From Mesostigma viride (lineage: Eukaryota; Streptophyta; Mesostigmatophyceae; Mesostigmatales; Mesostigmataceae), in the NCBI GenBank assembly GCA_009746045.1, contig RPFO01000164.1:1766399-1826398 (forward strand): a DNA stretch of 60,000 bases. The letters run 5' to 3'. Positions 42,320 through 53,641 of this stretch are shown piece after piece. Both the position numbers and the translations under genes were made by a program. A model generated the notes under the pieces. It had not been told where the DNA came from, did not search any database, and worked only from the letters and a program-made list of their open reading frames with translations. Within the stretch, counting starts at the first letter, position 1. Every line of letters starts with the position of its first letter.

Positions 42320-43719
42320 GATGGATACGGCAGGGCTCCCCATCATTCGCTCTTGTCGTGTCCGACCCTCCGCAGAACAGTGGCGAGGGACGTTCGGGGG
42401 GGGTTCCATTGCAGGCACAGCACACTGCCAGGCAGGCGGTTGACGCGCCCAAGACCCTGCCGGTTGTCGCGCCGAAGACCGGGGCTGTTGTTGGGAAGAG
42501 TGTGAAGGGACCCGAAAACCGTGCTCGATCCGCAGGGTAAGGCCCATCAAGGGGGCGAGAACGGAGGGGGCTCTCGACCTGAAGCGCAAGCTGCCAAAAA
42601 GCAAAAGTTGGCGGTGCCAGATGTACCATTTTCTGCTGTCGTTGGGAAGGATGAATTCATGGCCCCCGCCAATCAGGGGTTGGGTGCTGGGCCGTCTAGA
42701 TGATTCTGGCGGCGAGATTACCAAGATGGGCGACAACAAGTCCAAGGCTTCTGCTGCTACGACTGGCGAGAGGGCCGCCGGCAAGTGAACCCCAGCGGGA
42801 CCTTGCCAAGAAGGATTCTGCTGCCGGTGTGGAGGGAAAGAATGCTGGTGCGGTTACCAAGATCGAAGGGCGACAACAAGTCACAAGGCCTCTGCTGCTG
42901 CGACTGGAGAGAGGGCCGCCGGCAAGGAACCCCAGCGGGATCCTTGCCAAGAAGGATTCTGCTGCCGGTGTGGAGGGAAAGAATGCTGGTGCGGTTACCA
43001 AGAAGGGCGACAACAAGTCACAAGGCCTCTGCTGCTGCGACTGGAGAGCTAGAGGGCCGCCGGCACGGAACCCCAGCGGGACCCTGCCAAGAAGGATTCT
43101 GCTGCCGGTGTGGAGTGAAAGAATGCTGGTGCGGTTACCAAGAAGGGCAACGACAAGTCCAAGGCCTCTGCTGCTGCGACTGGAGAGAGGGCCGCCGGCA
43201 CGGAACCCCAGCGGGACCCTGCCAAGAAGGATTCTGCTGCCGGTGTGGAGGGAAAGAATGCTGGTGCGGTTACCAAGAAGGGCGACAACAAGTCCAAGGC
43301 CTCTGCTGCTGCGACTAAAGAGAGGGCCGCCGGCACGGAACCCCAGCGGGACCCTGCCATGCAAGAAGGATTCTGCTGCCGGTGTGGAGGGAAAGAATGC
43401 TGGTGCGGTTACCAAGAAGGGCGACAACAGTTGTCCAATTAAGGCCTCTGCTCCTGGTGGGACTCTCGAGAGGGAGGCGAATGGTGAAGACATGGCCGAT
43501 AAGGTTGAGGCATCGATTGGGGAAACGGAAGAAGCCGCTGTGAAGGAATTTTTGAAGGAGCTGAGGGCAGAGGCCGCGAGGAAGGCCGCGCTTTTGAAGA
43601 CGCAAATGCCGCCACCGCCACCGAAGGTATCGTCTGGAAAGGTCAAAGGGGGGGGTTCGGCCACCGGAGACGTCACGAAGTCGTCGGTGGAGGTGCATGG
43701 TGGTTTCAGGTCGCCCTGA
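42320..43719 (+). pseudogene. Lys/Ala-rich repeat protein, frame-broken
   Basis: Plus-strand coding-like sequence in changing frames. An N-terminal part (QAVDAPKTLPVVAPKTGAVV) and a short linker precede five to six tandem copies of about 40-45 residues of the type ASAAATGERAAG..PQRDPAKKDSAAGVEGKNAGAVTK. A unique tail follows (DKVEASIGETEEAAVKEFLKELRAEAARKAA). The composition is like histone H1 or other disordered DNA-binding tails, but no family is recognised. Frame changes inside the repeats suggest decay or assembly error. It may be the first part of the longer gene-like region to 50.4 kb. Confidence 0.4.
42725..43440 (+). repeat. Coding-type tandem repeat, about 120-130 bp unit
   Basis: Five to six units centred on CTGCCAAGAAGGATTCTGCT, each followed by a GGTGTGGAGGGAAAGAATGC segment and a CGACAACAAGTC segment. 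Indels between units differ from multiples of three, which breaks the frame. Confidence 0.85.
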
Positions 43720-43729
43720 TGCTGATGAT

Positions 43730-45560
43730 GTTTACGCCTTCAACGAGCGTAACCTGGGCATTGAGCGGCGGGATGGATGTGGCACGACGGTTACGCCTGC
43801 CGTCGTAAGTTTTTGTGTGTTATGGGGTGTTGGCTTGTATTCATTGTACTTTTGAATTGGGAGTGTCTTTCGGTCTTTGTCTGGCTTTGTTTCAGTTAGG
43901 CGTTTAAGCGTTTTTTTTTTATTTCTTTCGTGCGTTGACTTGTTAACAGGGTGCATGGGGTTGAAGGGACGACTCCGAGAGAAGTCCGTTCGGTCGCGGG
44001 AAGCACGCAAGTGAGTCTTATTGATTTTTTTTTTGAGTGTGTCAAAGGTGTCCGGAGTTATTTTCTTGCTCTTCTCTTCCTGGATTTATCGGATTTAACT
44101 GTAGGGCGTCAGGCGCGGTTCCTCGTTTGCAGGGGAGTCCGCATGGTGCTGTCACGCCGTGTGAAGGTGGCCAGAAGAAAGGGAGTGAATCGGACGGTGC
44201 CCGAGTTTCGGGCGCGGGGAAGCGGACGTCGATCAGGCGGAATCTCCTCAACTGCAGAGGGTGGAAAGGTTAGTGATTGAAAAGCTGAGGGTTGTCTTGT
44301 TTGTACTGCACATTTTTTTAAGGCGGTCTGGTTGCGCCGGCCGGCGTTTCTCTTTTTTTTCTTTCTCAAGATCGTTTTCTGCAGTTCTTGTCGTATCTGC
44401 GAAACCTTCTTTCAGGAGGAAGTCCAGCGTGCGGGTGAGGTCGGGCTGCCGCGACAGGGGGACAACTCCGGTAAGCCCCTGTCACCGGGAAGCCGGGGGG
44501 CGAGCGAGGCCGATCGGAAGGCGGCGGAAGAATCGCAGAGGCGGGTGGACGCCCTGAACCTCAAGAGATGGACAGGTGCTATTATGAAGGAGATGAGAGT
44601 GCCTGGGGCGGACAGCAGAGTGCCTGCGACGCATTTGCTTCAGGAGGTGGCAGTTTGGGCCGAGCGTGAATACTGAATGGACCCGGCCGTACTGATGGTG
44701 TGACCACACCGGCCGAGAAGATTCCGGGCGCAAGGGTTGTGATTAACTTTTTGGAGGGGGCTCTTTTTGAGAAGACCGGCAAGGGGAAGAAGACGTGCAA
44801 GCTGAATTCCATTAAGTTGGAGGACGCCAAGAAGCTGACTGATGGCTCTGCTGAAAAATCACGAGGCGCGTCTGGAGGTGCTGCTGAAGGCGGAGAAAGG
44901 CACGAACAAGAAGGGGGGGAAAGGGGCTGGAGGGAAGGCCGGAAGACGCCGGGAAGGCGGCAACTGAGGTCAGTGCTGTTCTGCTTATTGGTGCAATGTC
45001 GTACAATTTCTTGCTTGAAGGTTGCGCCGGCCGGCGCTTTTTAAAGTGTGACAATTTATCCTGCATATCTGTTTTCCTTGTGCTATACGGAATCGCGCAG
45101 ATTGCGTTGGCCGAGAAAGCGGTTCATTCGGTGGTCATGCGAGCCATCGGAATCAACGACGACATCGCCACTCATAACAAGGGTGTCAAAGACAAGGCGG
45201 ATGCCTTGGCGCCAGTGCACACTTGGACGGCCGGATGCTGTCCGCGCGTACGAGGAGGGCTTGCCGGAAGGACTCGTTACGGGAAAGGGGAAAGTGATGA
45301 AGGCAAAGGGGAAGGGAAAGGAAGAGGCCGCTCCCAATGCTCCCGTTTCGCTGCTTGAGAATTGGCAGAAGGCTGCATTGGTGGTGGATGAGGAGGATGC
45401 TCCCAGCGTTGACGACGATCGAGATCGGGAAGGGCAAGTTGATGCGGAAGGAGCTAGCCGTCCTGCCCAAGGACCTGTCGGCGACGTCAACCGCAACACT
45501 CCACCGAACGCGGGTCTGGACCAAGAACCTGTTTGTGGGGCCTCCGCCGATCTTGGCCCG
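43730..45560 (+). pseudogene. Unrecognised intron-containing gene-like segment
   Basis: Coding-like exons are separated by short GT-AG introns: about 43807-43950, 44010-44131, 44269-44415 and 44969-45100. Exon segments include KRTSIRRNLLNCRG, an EADRKAAEESQRRVDALNLKRW stretch and a Lys/Glu-rich stretch after 45101 (KGKGKEEAAPNAPVSLLENW). Frames are not fully consistent, so either the gene is decaying or my junctions are partly wrong. No domain is recognised. Two introns carry the GTTGCGCCGGCCGGC motif. Confidence 0.4.
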
Positions 45561-45626
45561 TGCACTTAACGTGTCGAGAGCAGAGCAGAACGCCGGACGT
45601 CATATTCGCCAACTCCGAGTCCGACT

Positions 45627-46330
45627 TTGGGCACAGCATTGAAGCTGGTAATTCCCGTGTGGCGGTATGCCCCCCAGATTTTGGCGGACAGGATGCCCGT
45701 CAGGTTCCACAATTGGGTGAAGGATCCGGACATCAAGCGTGACATGGAGCTCCTTTTCGGGGTGAAGGGCTCCAAGTGGAAGGAAATGAAGGAGGGATAC
45801 GCACGTACGCGCAATGACGGATGACGAGATCGCCCGATTTCTGCGGACAGAAACAACCAAGGAGATGGCCGCTGCTGGTCGTTCGGAGGAGGTGTTGAAG
45901 GTGGACGTCTCGATTCTTGACGACATCAAGCCCATCGACAGCGAGACGGCCAAACGGCTCAACAGGGTGTGCGAGTCCGCCTGCGCGCAATTCAAGCTAC
46001 CTACGCCTGATGTCGCGTTCGGAGGGTACCTCGTTGTTGATGGGAACCACTTCACAACCCTCATCAAGTCGGTGTTGTTCGAACCGACTTTTTCCGACAA
46101 GAGGAAGTCAGAGTGGTACAAGACCATGCTGGATGGGTTCATGCGGGCCGACAGGAACAAGGTGGAGCTTCGAGGGGAGAAGGGAAAGAAGGCGATGACT
46201 GAGGAGGAGGCGAAGGCAAAGCTGGATGAGTGGGCGCGGAATTGGGACAATTTTGGTGGGGTGGACGTGCATGGTTGTGCTGAAGGGGAGTACCATTCTG
46301 CCGAAGTGGTGGTCGCTACGTGGGAAGGAG
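45627..46330 (+). CDS. Unrecognised exon(s), MTDDEIARFL segment
   Basis: 45627-45824 encodes WRYAPQILADRMPVRFHNWVKDP. A frame change near 45814 leads to a well-formed 172-residue stretch to the donor at 46331 (GAAGGAG/GTAAGTC). It includes KVDVSILDDIKPIDSETAKRL and a Lys/Glu-rich EEAKAKLDEWARNWDNFGG tail. The amino-acid composition looks like a real folded protein, but I recognise no family. It probably belongs to the same gene as its neighbours. Confidence 0.4.
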
Positions 46331-46595
46331 GTAAGTCTTATGATACGTAATTATGCCATACGTACGTTTCGTTTTTTTCCCTCTGACAAGTTGCGCCGGC
46401 CGGCCTTTCTGGTTGTTGTGGCCCTGATGTAATCGACCTCCATGAAGAGGAAGGATATGGCTAACTTTTATGATGAGTGTTTTTCGCCTCCGATTTTTTC
46501 TTGCTTTATTTGGCTGAAGTTGCGCCGGCCGGCCTTTCTTGTTGTTGTGGCCCTGATGTAATCGACCTTGGCGTGCTGTCTGATAATGGGTGCAG
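46331..46595 (+). other. Intron with internally duplicated 129-bp segment
   Basis: Donor GTAAGTC at 46331, acceptor GGGTGCAG ending 46595. A segment containing GTTGCGCCGGCCGGC and GTTGTGGCCCTGATGTAATC occurs twice, at 46390 and 46519, 129 bp apart. That is as if an intron copy had been inserted in or duplicated within the intron. Confidence 0.6.
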
Positions 46596-48310
46596 GTCTC
46601 CCAACCGGTCGCCGCCCAGATTGCATGAGAAGCTCAGGCTGATCGCGAGCGCGTTGAACGCTGAAGACAGAGCACTCGCCAAGACTACCTATACGGCTCG
46701 GCGCTGGGAGATGTGCACAAGATTTACCAGACGTGGGGACCTGTCAAGAGGGGGAAGGGTAATCCTATCCCCAATGACCTGTACTTGAAGATCTGGGGGT
46801 GTGTGAGGCCTCTCTGGAAGGGTGCATGATGACGCAAACGGGGATGACGGGGGAGCCGGCGAGAAGGCGGAGGTACAAGTGGGGGAAAAGTGGACTGCCG
46901 ACCAGAAGAACTTCATGCAGCGCTGGCTGTTGTGGTGCGAGGACCCGTTGAAGAGAGGGGAGGATGGGAAGCCGGTGATTGTCCAGGATGTCAAGGCCCG
47001 GCAAGAGTTCCTTGACGCGCGCCCGAAAGAGAAGAGGCATGAGCTGGCCACATTCACCTCGCATCGAGAACTCACCAGCTTCCAGTATTTTGACAGCCTC
47101 ATTAACGCGCCGATGATGTCGATGGAGGCCCCTGAGTCCTAGCAACCTGCCCAAAATCATTGAGGTCGCGAAGACTTTGATTGAAGGCGCGAAGCAGCTC
47201 GCACACCTCAAGTTTCTGGAGGACCCCGCCTGGCCAAGAGATGCATGAACCCTGACGGCACCTTCAACCCCGGATTCGTGCTGGTAGATGTGTTCGGCCT
47301 GGATTCTCAGGGACCATTGGAGGATGAATGTGACCTGCTGCGCAAGTTCTGGCAGGTGGCGGTGAAGGCCACGAAGGGAATCCTGACCTGGTAATTGCGC
47401 AAGCTTCCGGAGGATAATCGCGGTCTGATCAACCAGAAGGACTGGAAGATGCCGCGCGGGACGCTCAGTAACCACCCTCGCTTTTTGCATGCTAACGGGT
47501 TGAAGGCGGACAGCCTGTTGAGTTCGGGGGAGGAAGAGGAGGGGGAGAGTGAGGACGGGGGAGATGAGGAGGCGGATGAGAAAGATGAGGTCAAGAAGGG
47601 TTCGGGGGGGGAAGAGGAGGGAGGTCGGAAGGGCAAAAGGAAGGCGACGGAGGATCTGGGCCCCAAGTGGTGCAAGCGGTTGGCAGCGGATAAGGGATGG
47701 CAAGGGTTACAAAAGGGGATTGACTGGATGGCATACAGGGTCCTGCTTTGGAAAAAGAAGGACAAGAAGAAGGAGATTACAGTGAAGGCGCGGCGGTGTT
47801 TGAGTTATACACCAAGTCCACACAGGTGCCTGATCGCATTTGTGGGGAGGCGTTTGCTGTGCTTGACCTCGGCATGTACGCCAATCAGCGGTGGTCTAGC
47901 CTGTGGAGGTGGTACAATAGTGGCGGTACAGGCACTCTAACCTCCGACCCGGTGCGCCTGATGTCACCGACATGACTCCAAGAAGGTGGGTCGCAGTTGA
48001 TAATTTCATTGACGGGCTGTTTGGCGGACCTGCCCGAGTTTTTTTGGTTTTCGGGTCAACCGAGCAGTGCGACAGGTGGCAACGCATTATTGCTCTTGTT
48101 GAGCATCGGCTTCGTGAGCTGCTCGGGGCTGATCCTTCTTTCCAGATCTTACCCACCAGGGCGGGGGATGACACAGACGAAGAGGAAGATGGGGGAGGGG
48201 ACGACAAGGACGCGGAAGAGGAGGTGGTGGACGACGAGGAGGAGGAGGAGGGAGAGGAGGGGTCCGGGGGGGACGACAAGGACAAAGCTAGAGGACAAGG
48301 AGGATGGTGA
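46596..48310 (+). pseudogene. Unrecognised coding-like region with acidic tracts
   Basis: Coding-like segments in several frames: GDVHKIYQTWGPVKRGKGNP, EKWTADQKNFMQRWLLWCEDP (46822-47142), a segment with VDVFGLDSQGPLEDECDLLRKFW, then KDWKMPRGTLSNHPRFLHANG and an acidic EEEEGESEDGGDEE tract (47520-47600). TPRRWVAVDNFIDGLFGGPARVF starts at 47972 and again leads into an Asp/Glu tract. Stops and shifts separate them. It may be an unidentified large transposon protein or a decaying host gene family; no catalytic motif is recognised. Confidence 0.35.
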
Positions 48311-48489
48311 TGGCGGGAATGGGGAAGAGGAGACTGTCCTCCACTGAGGGAGGGGGCATAAGCGCGCCCGAAGCGAAACTGAGAGTGAGGGTAGCGGGAG
48401 TGACGATGAGGGGGGGGGGGGCGGGGGCCAACGCTTGCATCAGGCAAGAGTAAAGATGAGAGTGATGACGAGGGGGATCGACGAGGGGG

Positions 48490-48780
48490 ACGAGGGGGAA
48501 GAGGGGGCCGGACGAGGGGGAAGAGGGGGACGAGGGGACGAGGGGACGAGGGGACGAGGGGACGAGGGGACGAGGGGACGAGGGGGACGAGGGGACGAGG
48601 GGACGAGGGGGACGAGGGGGACGAGGGGACGAGGGGACGAGGGGACGAGGGGGACGAGGGGGAAGAGGGGGAAGAGGGGGAAGAGGGGGACGAGGGGGAC
48701 GAGGGGGAAGAGGGGGACGAGGGGGACGAGGGGGACGAGGGAGACGAGGGGGAGGAGGGGGAGGAGGGGGAGGAGGGGTC
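48490..48780. repeat. GAGGGGACGAGG minisatellite
   Basis: Tandem GAGGGG(G)ACGAGG and GAGGGGGAAGAGG units, about 9-13 bp. On the plus strand they encode DEGTRGRG-type sequence and continue the neighbouring acidic coding style, so the repeat may have grown from a coding acidic tract. Confidence 0.9.
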
Positions 48781-49139
48781 TGAATCGGGCGAGGAAGGGA
48801 GTGCATGACGACGAGGAGGAAATTGATAGCGAAGAAGAGGATGAGGATGGCCGGAGCGACTCCGGAGAGGAGGTTGACAGCGAAGAGGATGAGGATGAGG
48901 GGTCTGAATCGGGTGAGGATCATTGGGAGCGACGCCGGGGAACATGTGGAATTAAAGGAGTGGTGGCGGAGAAGGGCGGAAGCTTTGTGATGGAACCGCC
49001 TTCGGGCGTATCCGGCCCCAGTCTCCCCCTCATACTACGCCCGCCCTTGAATCGCGCAATTTAATTGTGTACGATCACGTGCCGTCGTCTGAAAGGACAA
49101 ATGTTTTAAGGACCTTACTCGATCCCAACTGAAGCGGGG

Positions 49140-49490
49140 ATGGACAAATTATTGCAGTCGAGGGTGCGGACGGAGGCGGATGACGGTTTCGTGCCGTCGT
49201 CCGAAACGACGTTTGTTGCACAGCCCCCCTTCTTGGAGGTGCAAAGAAGGGGGCTGGAGTCGGATGGGCGTACGTTGGTGTTGGGAGGACGGGAGGGTCA
49301 GCCAAGGGTCTCATCAGGTGGAGCTGACGTGGTTGCTGAGTTTATGCGCCAGACTGAGGTGGTCGGTCTAATTGAGGAGCTGCCAATGACGCCGACCGGA
49401 CAGATGAACGCATCATTTTTGGATGACTTCACCATGCATCGACCAAGGATGCCCTTCCACGCTCGATCCAACGGTACATTCGACCGGTAA
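49140..49490 (+). CDS. Unrecognised 116-residue ORF
   Basis: ATG at 49140 to the stop at 49488-49490 (MDKLLQSRVRTEADDG through RSNGTFDR). An independent short frame with reasonable composition. No domain is recognised. Possibly another exon of the region upstream. Confidence 0.3.
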   Translation: MDKLLQSRVRTEADDGFVPSSETTFVAQPPFLEVQRRGLESDGRTLVLGGREGQPRVSSGGADVVAEFMRQTEVVGLIEELPMTPTGQMNASFLDDFTMHRPRMPFHARSNGTFDR

Positions 49491-50040
49491 ATTTCCATTT
49501 TAGATAGCGGGTTGTGTTGTCCGCCTTGTGTTATATTGTAGATGTTTTATTGTAGAAAGTTTTTTTAAGGTAAAAGTCGTTGAATTTCTGACACGAAACT
49601 ACCGTACTCATGTTTGCATGTGGGGGACCATCTACGTGCACGGTGCAGGGGAAGGCGAGAAAGAAACTGCAGTTCGGTTTCCGCGTGGATCCGCGACTGG
49701 GACTTTGTCCGGAGAGGCCGGTCGTGGTGATGGCCAAGCCGCGGCGGCGCAGCAGTTGCACAACCGGGGTCGAGAGGGGACGAGCTCCCAACCGACGCAC
49801 CAAGCTAGCATACCGAGAGGTCAGCCGAGTCAGACGTTTCAGGAGTTGATGGCGATGGCGGCGGCTGCGCATGCAGTTGACGGGACGGAGGGGTCCTGGG
49901 GGGGGGGGCGAAAGGGGGAGTGGAGGTGTTGCGGGAAAGGACACGGATGGGGCCGGCAAGCCTGCACGGCTGCAGACAGGCCGAGGTCAGGGTAGTAGGG
50001 GGGGGGGGGGAGTTGCGGAAAAGGGGGCGGATTGCACAGC

Positions 50041-50393
50041 GGTCGGCTCCCTCAGCCCAATCAGGATGGTTCAGCCGGACGTCCGGATGCGCTTGATCGA
50101 TGGTACGAAAATTCATGGAGGTTGGAACGCAAAATGGGTTGAGGACACTTGGCAACTGTGGAAGCATAAGTATCCCAAGAAGGAAGATTTTCTGCTCTTT
50201 GGCACCCTCCTGGGCCACGAGAGCTAGGGAGAAGGTGGTGTTCAGATGGTTTGATGAAGGTTACGAGCTCGGCTGGAGTGATGAGAGAGAGCGGCCTAAG
50301 TTTCGTTTCACTCGGAAGTTCGCCCGCGAGAAAGTCACTCTCCTGAAGGAAGGCGCCAGCTGGGACAACATTCCTGCATTTCGCTCTAGATAG
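50041..50393 (+). pseudogene. Unrecognised aromatic-rich segment, frame-broken
   Basis: Two frames meet at about 50225: RMRLIDGTKIHGGWNAKWVEDTWQLWKHKYPKKEDFLL, then EKVVFRWFDEGYELGWSDER through NIPAFRSR. The combination looks like one domain of about 110 residues, rich in Trp and charged residues, broken by a frame change. No family is recognised. Confidence 0.35.
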
Positions 50394-50777
50394 AAGGCCA
50401 ACGTGTTCGGCTTGTCCAGACTTGGGCTTCAAATGGGTTTAGAGAACGGGTCTACAACAGATGTCGTAATTGTTGGATCAGTGACCGTGCCTTCGAAGGG
50501 CGGTTTGTATGAATTGGGGTTGCGCGCCCCATGTATATATAGGTGTTGTGCGAAGGAATTGTATGGACTAGTTAAAGACGTGCGTGGTTTGTTTGGAAGG
50601 ATGATAACAACAATATATATGTGTAGAGATTATTAAATATATATTAATAATATAATTACTTACAGCAGAGTGAAATCACTCAAAACAAAGCAAACGCCCA
50701 GCTATAAACCTCTATACAGAGCCATGTCAAATCTCTATACTACGATAAGACCAATGGAAACTCCTAACGGGAGGAAC

Positions 50778-51114
50778 CTAATAGCCCTGCTGCACCGCAA
50801 AATCAGCCCGCGTACGGCGGAGCATGATGTCAGCCATGGCCCGAGTCAGCGCCACCGACAAGCGCTGACGCCAATATGACGTCCAGGTCCGCGCCGACCA
50901 TGGGGCCCGCTGGCCCTCCAGGTCCAGCCGGTCCTCCCGGAGCCGGCAACACTCCTTGAAGAAGGCGGAGGTCAGGGGCCCCATGGCCCCAAACTCCTCC
51001 AGGACAAAGGGCACCACACGATGGTGCCCGACGTCGCCGTAGGCCAGGAGCTTGGCCCGCTCCGCCCGGTCCGCCGTGTAACCTGCCGTGAGGGAGGCCC
51101 CAGCCACGTGGCTA
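50778..51114 (-). pseudogene. Retroelement C-terminal fragment (part 2)
   Basis: Encodes SHVAGASLTAGYTADRAER, then KLLAYGDVGHHRVVPFVLEE and FGAMGPLTSAFFKECCRLRE, ending QQGY at 50778. A charged K..Y followed by PFV(L/V)E.FG is the usual continuation after the PD...D nuclease in many protist reverse-transcriptase polyproteins (recalled family knowledge, not searched). It joins by frame and sense to the fragment at 54362-54811. Confidence 0.55.
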
Positions 51115-51374
51115 ACCCATAGTCGGCCGATACCATCCAAATGGATGGTACCCGACGTAACGTAACTGTAACGCGTAAATCCGTGACCTCCGACGTAAGT
51201 GACGTAACGTAAATGTTGCTGATGGACCGGGGTAGACCCGACACGAATGAAAATGCTAAGGTTGGCCAGGTAATTGCGCCATAGCCCAGTAAATACCTCG
51301 TGCATTGTATTGGTGGTCACGTGACATTTGCTAACATTTTGCTAACATCTTTACCGTTGGGCGCGAGAGCGGAT

Positions 51375-53427
51375 ATGGCGCCTAAAGTAAAGAAACTGTG
51401 GTTAGGGCGAGTTATACGAGTGCCTGGCGACGAGTTTTCCACGCCGGGCATCTTCTACGCTGGCCTGGTTACTAACATTGCTGCCCTGGGTGGCCGCGAT
51501 GGCACCAAGTTTGAGCTGACTTTCGAGGACGATGGACTGAGCTATTGGTACAAGAAATCGCAGTGCGAGACATGGTGGCGGGATCAGGGCAGTAAAAATT
51601 TTGTGGAAAAAGGCGACGACGTTGCAAGCTGCCAATCTGAAACCGATCGTGACGAGGACGAGCAAGATGCTGGGTCCGAGAGCGAGGAAGAAGACGATGA
51701 GCAGGTTGATGATCGCGACGATGATGACGACGATGCTGAAGCCCCCCCCGCCAAGCGCAAGTCTGGCAGTGGGCGAGGCAAAAGCCGTGCTGCTGCACCT
51801 GCGGGGCAGAGCAGCGACGTCGCCGACGAGGCTGGCTGGGGCACATACGATCTCGAGATGCCAGCTGAGGCAAGCTACAAGAATCGGCGTGATGCATCGT
51901 GGAAGAGCAGGGCTACACTGAGGTATGGAGCCCCTCGACTTTTTCTTTCTCGTGCTGGGCATGGATTTCATCATCGACATTGCGAGCTGGACAAACGCCA
52001 AGGCAAAGGCGCGGCAGAATGACGCGGATGAACATGGCAAGATCTGTCGGCCATGGACAGATTGCACACCAAGCGACATTCTTCGTTTCATGGCATGCCT
52101 GGTGCTGATGTCCATCCAATGGCATGGGGGTAGTTACTTCACCTATTGGCATGATGATGGTTTGATTGGCATGGCTGCCATGCGGGCTATCCTGCCAAGG
52201 AGGAGGTTTGTGGACATTCTGCGTTTCTTGAGTGTTAGAGATGTTGCAGCTGAGATCAATGAGCGTCCACAGAAGGGAAGACCTGACTATGATCCTTTGT
52301 GGTGGGTTCGCAAGATGATCGAGCACGTCCAAGGCAAGCTCGTCAACAAGCACTTTGAGCCAAGCGGGTTTGTGGCAGTTGATGAGGCAATGGAGTTTTA
52401 CCGTGGCAAGAATGATATCCGTCAATACATGCCTGACAAGCCATCTCATTCACGGTGGGGCATCAAGCACTATGCCATTGCATGTGGGCAGACCGGCACG
52501 CTTCTTTACTTCATCCCGTACTTGGGTGGTGAGCTATGGGCGGTAGGCCTGCCCAAGTATGCTGAGATTGGGTTTGATGATGTGCCAGCTGGTGGTGGCA
52601 AGAAGGCTAGTGGAGCATTGTTTGTGGCTGGCCTAGTTGACAAGGCATATCCCATGTTGGAAGGGCACACCATTGTGGTCGCTGACAACTACTTTAGCAC
52701 AGCATACCTGTGCGAGTGGCTGGTTAGCAAGGGCCTGCATTTCATAGGCACAGTCCGCAAGGATAGGAAGTGCTACCCCCGAGCCATCAACGTGGATGGT
52801 AAGGGGATGGAGCGAGGTGAGTGGATGTATGCACAGAAGGAGATGGAGTGTGGCCAGCCACTAACTGCCATCACCTACATGGACACCAAGCCCGTCAGAT
52901 TCTACACCACTGTCCAGGGCAACCCTGACAACGAGGAGGTGGTGGAGAAGCAGCGCTGGAACAAGGGTGGTGGCGGTCACTACGAGCAGGTCAAGGTCCC
53001 TGAAGTGAAGCGCGTGTACGACCAACACAAGAGTGGCGTCGACCGTGTGGATCAGCTGGGTGCCAACAACAATATGGAGATAGTCACCAAGCGGCCCTGG
53101 CACCGCTCTTTTCTGTGGCTGCTCAACATGGCCATCATCACATCATACAAATACCAGCAGGTGGCCAAAGGAGATGGTGCCATTTTCAGCCAGAAAGAAT
53201 TCAGGGCTGCCCTAGTGAGGGCCATGCACAAGAAGGCCAATGACCTAGATAGGGAGAATAGGCGTGCATCCCAGGGCATGCCGGTCCCCCGCACTAGAAT
53301 GCATGGCGGGTACTTCCCTGAGGCTGCATGCCATGCCCCAGCAAGGGCCGAGTACAAATCAACATGTGCAGCATGCAAGGAGAAGGGCATGATCACCTAC
53401 TGGTGTGTGGAGTGCATGGTGCACTAG
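51375..53427 (+). pseudogene. piggyBac-like transposase
   Basis: Cut-and-paste transposase. The N-terminal part, from the ATG at 51375 (MAPKVKKLWLG), has an acidic linker and a KRKSGSGRGKS basic patch. A frame change at about 51920 leads to the main body from 51925 (MEPLDFFF). The catalytic region shows VDEAMEFYRG (about 52378), VVADNYFST (about 52676) and YDQHKSGVDRVDQL (about 53017), the three Asp-containing motifs of the family. The C-terminal Cys-rich domain starts TCAACKEKG..YWCVECMVH and is cut by a TAG at 53425-53427. The next codons (HIEVGCWQHWHN) continue the Cys/His pattern to 53500, so this is a premature stop. Not functional as written. Confidence 0.85.
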
Positions 53428-53641
53428 CACATCGAGGTAGGCTGCTGGCAGCACTGGCACAACGCCGAGGATGGCAAGTATGTCCGTACTCAGGGTGACT
53501 AGATAGTTTGTTTTATTGTTTATGATGCTTTTTTTCATGCTAGCCACATATATGGTGCATGGCAAGTTGTGTACCATGGCTATGATGCATGGGTCGTGGG
53601 GTTACCTGACTTTTGGGGGATTTGGCTGCTCGGGGTCACCT

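Noticed and set aside
53425-53427. TAG read as glutamine (variant genetic code) in the piggyBac transposase
   Set aside because: The Cys/His pattern continues past this TAG, but the pogo-like transposase ends naturally at a TAG and the piggyBac frame meets further TAGs shortly after; a premature stop is simpler.
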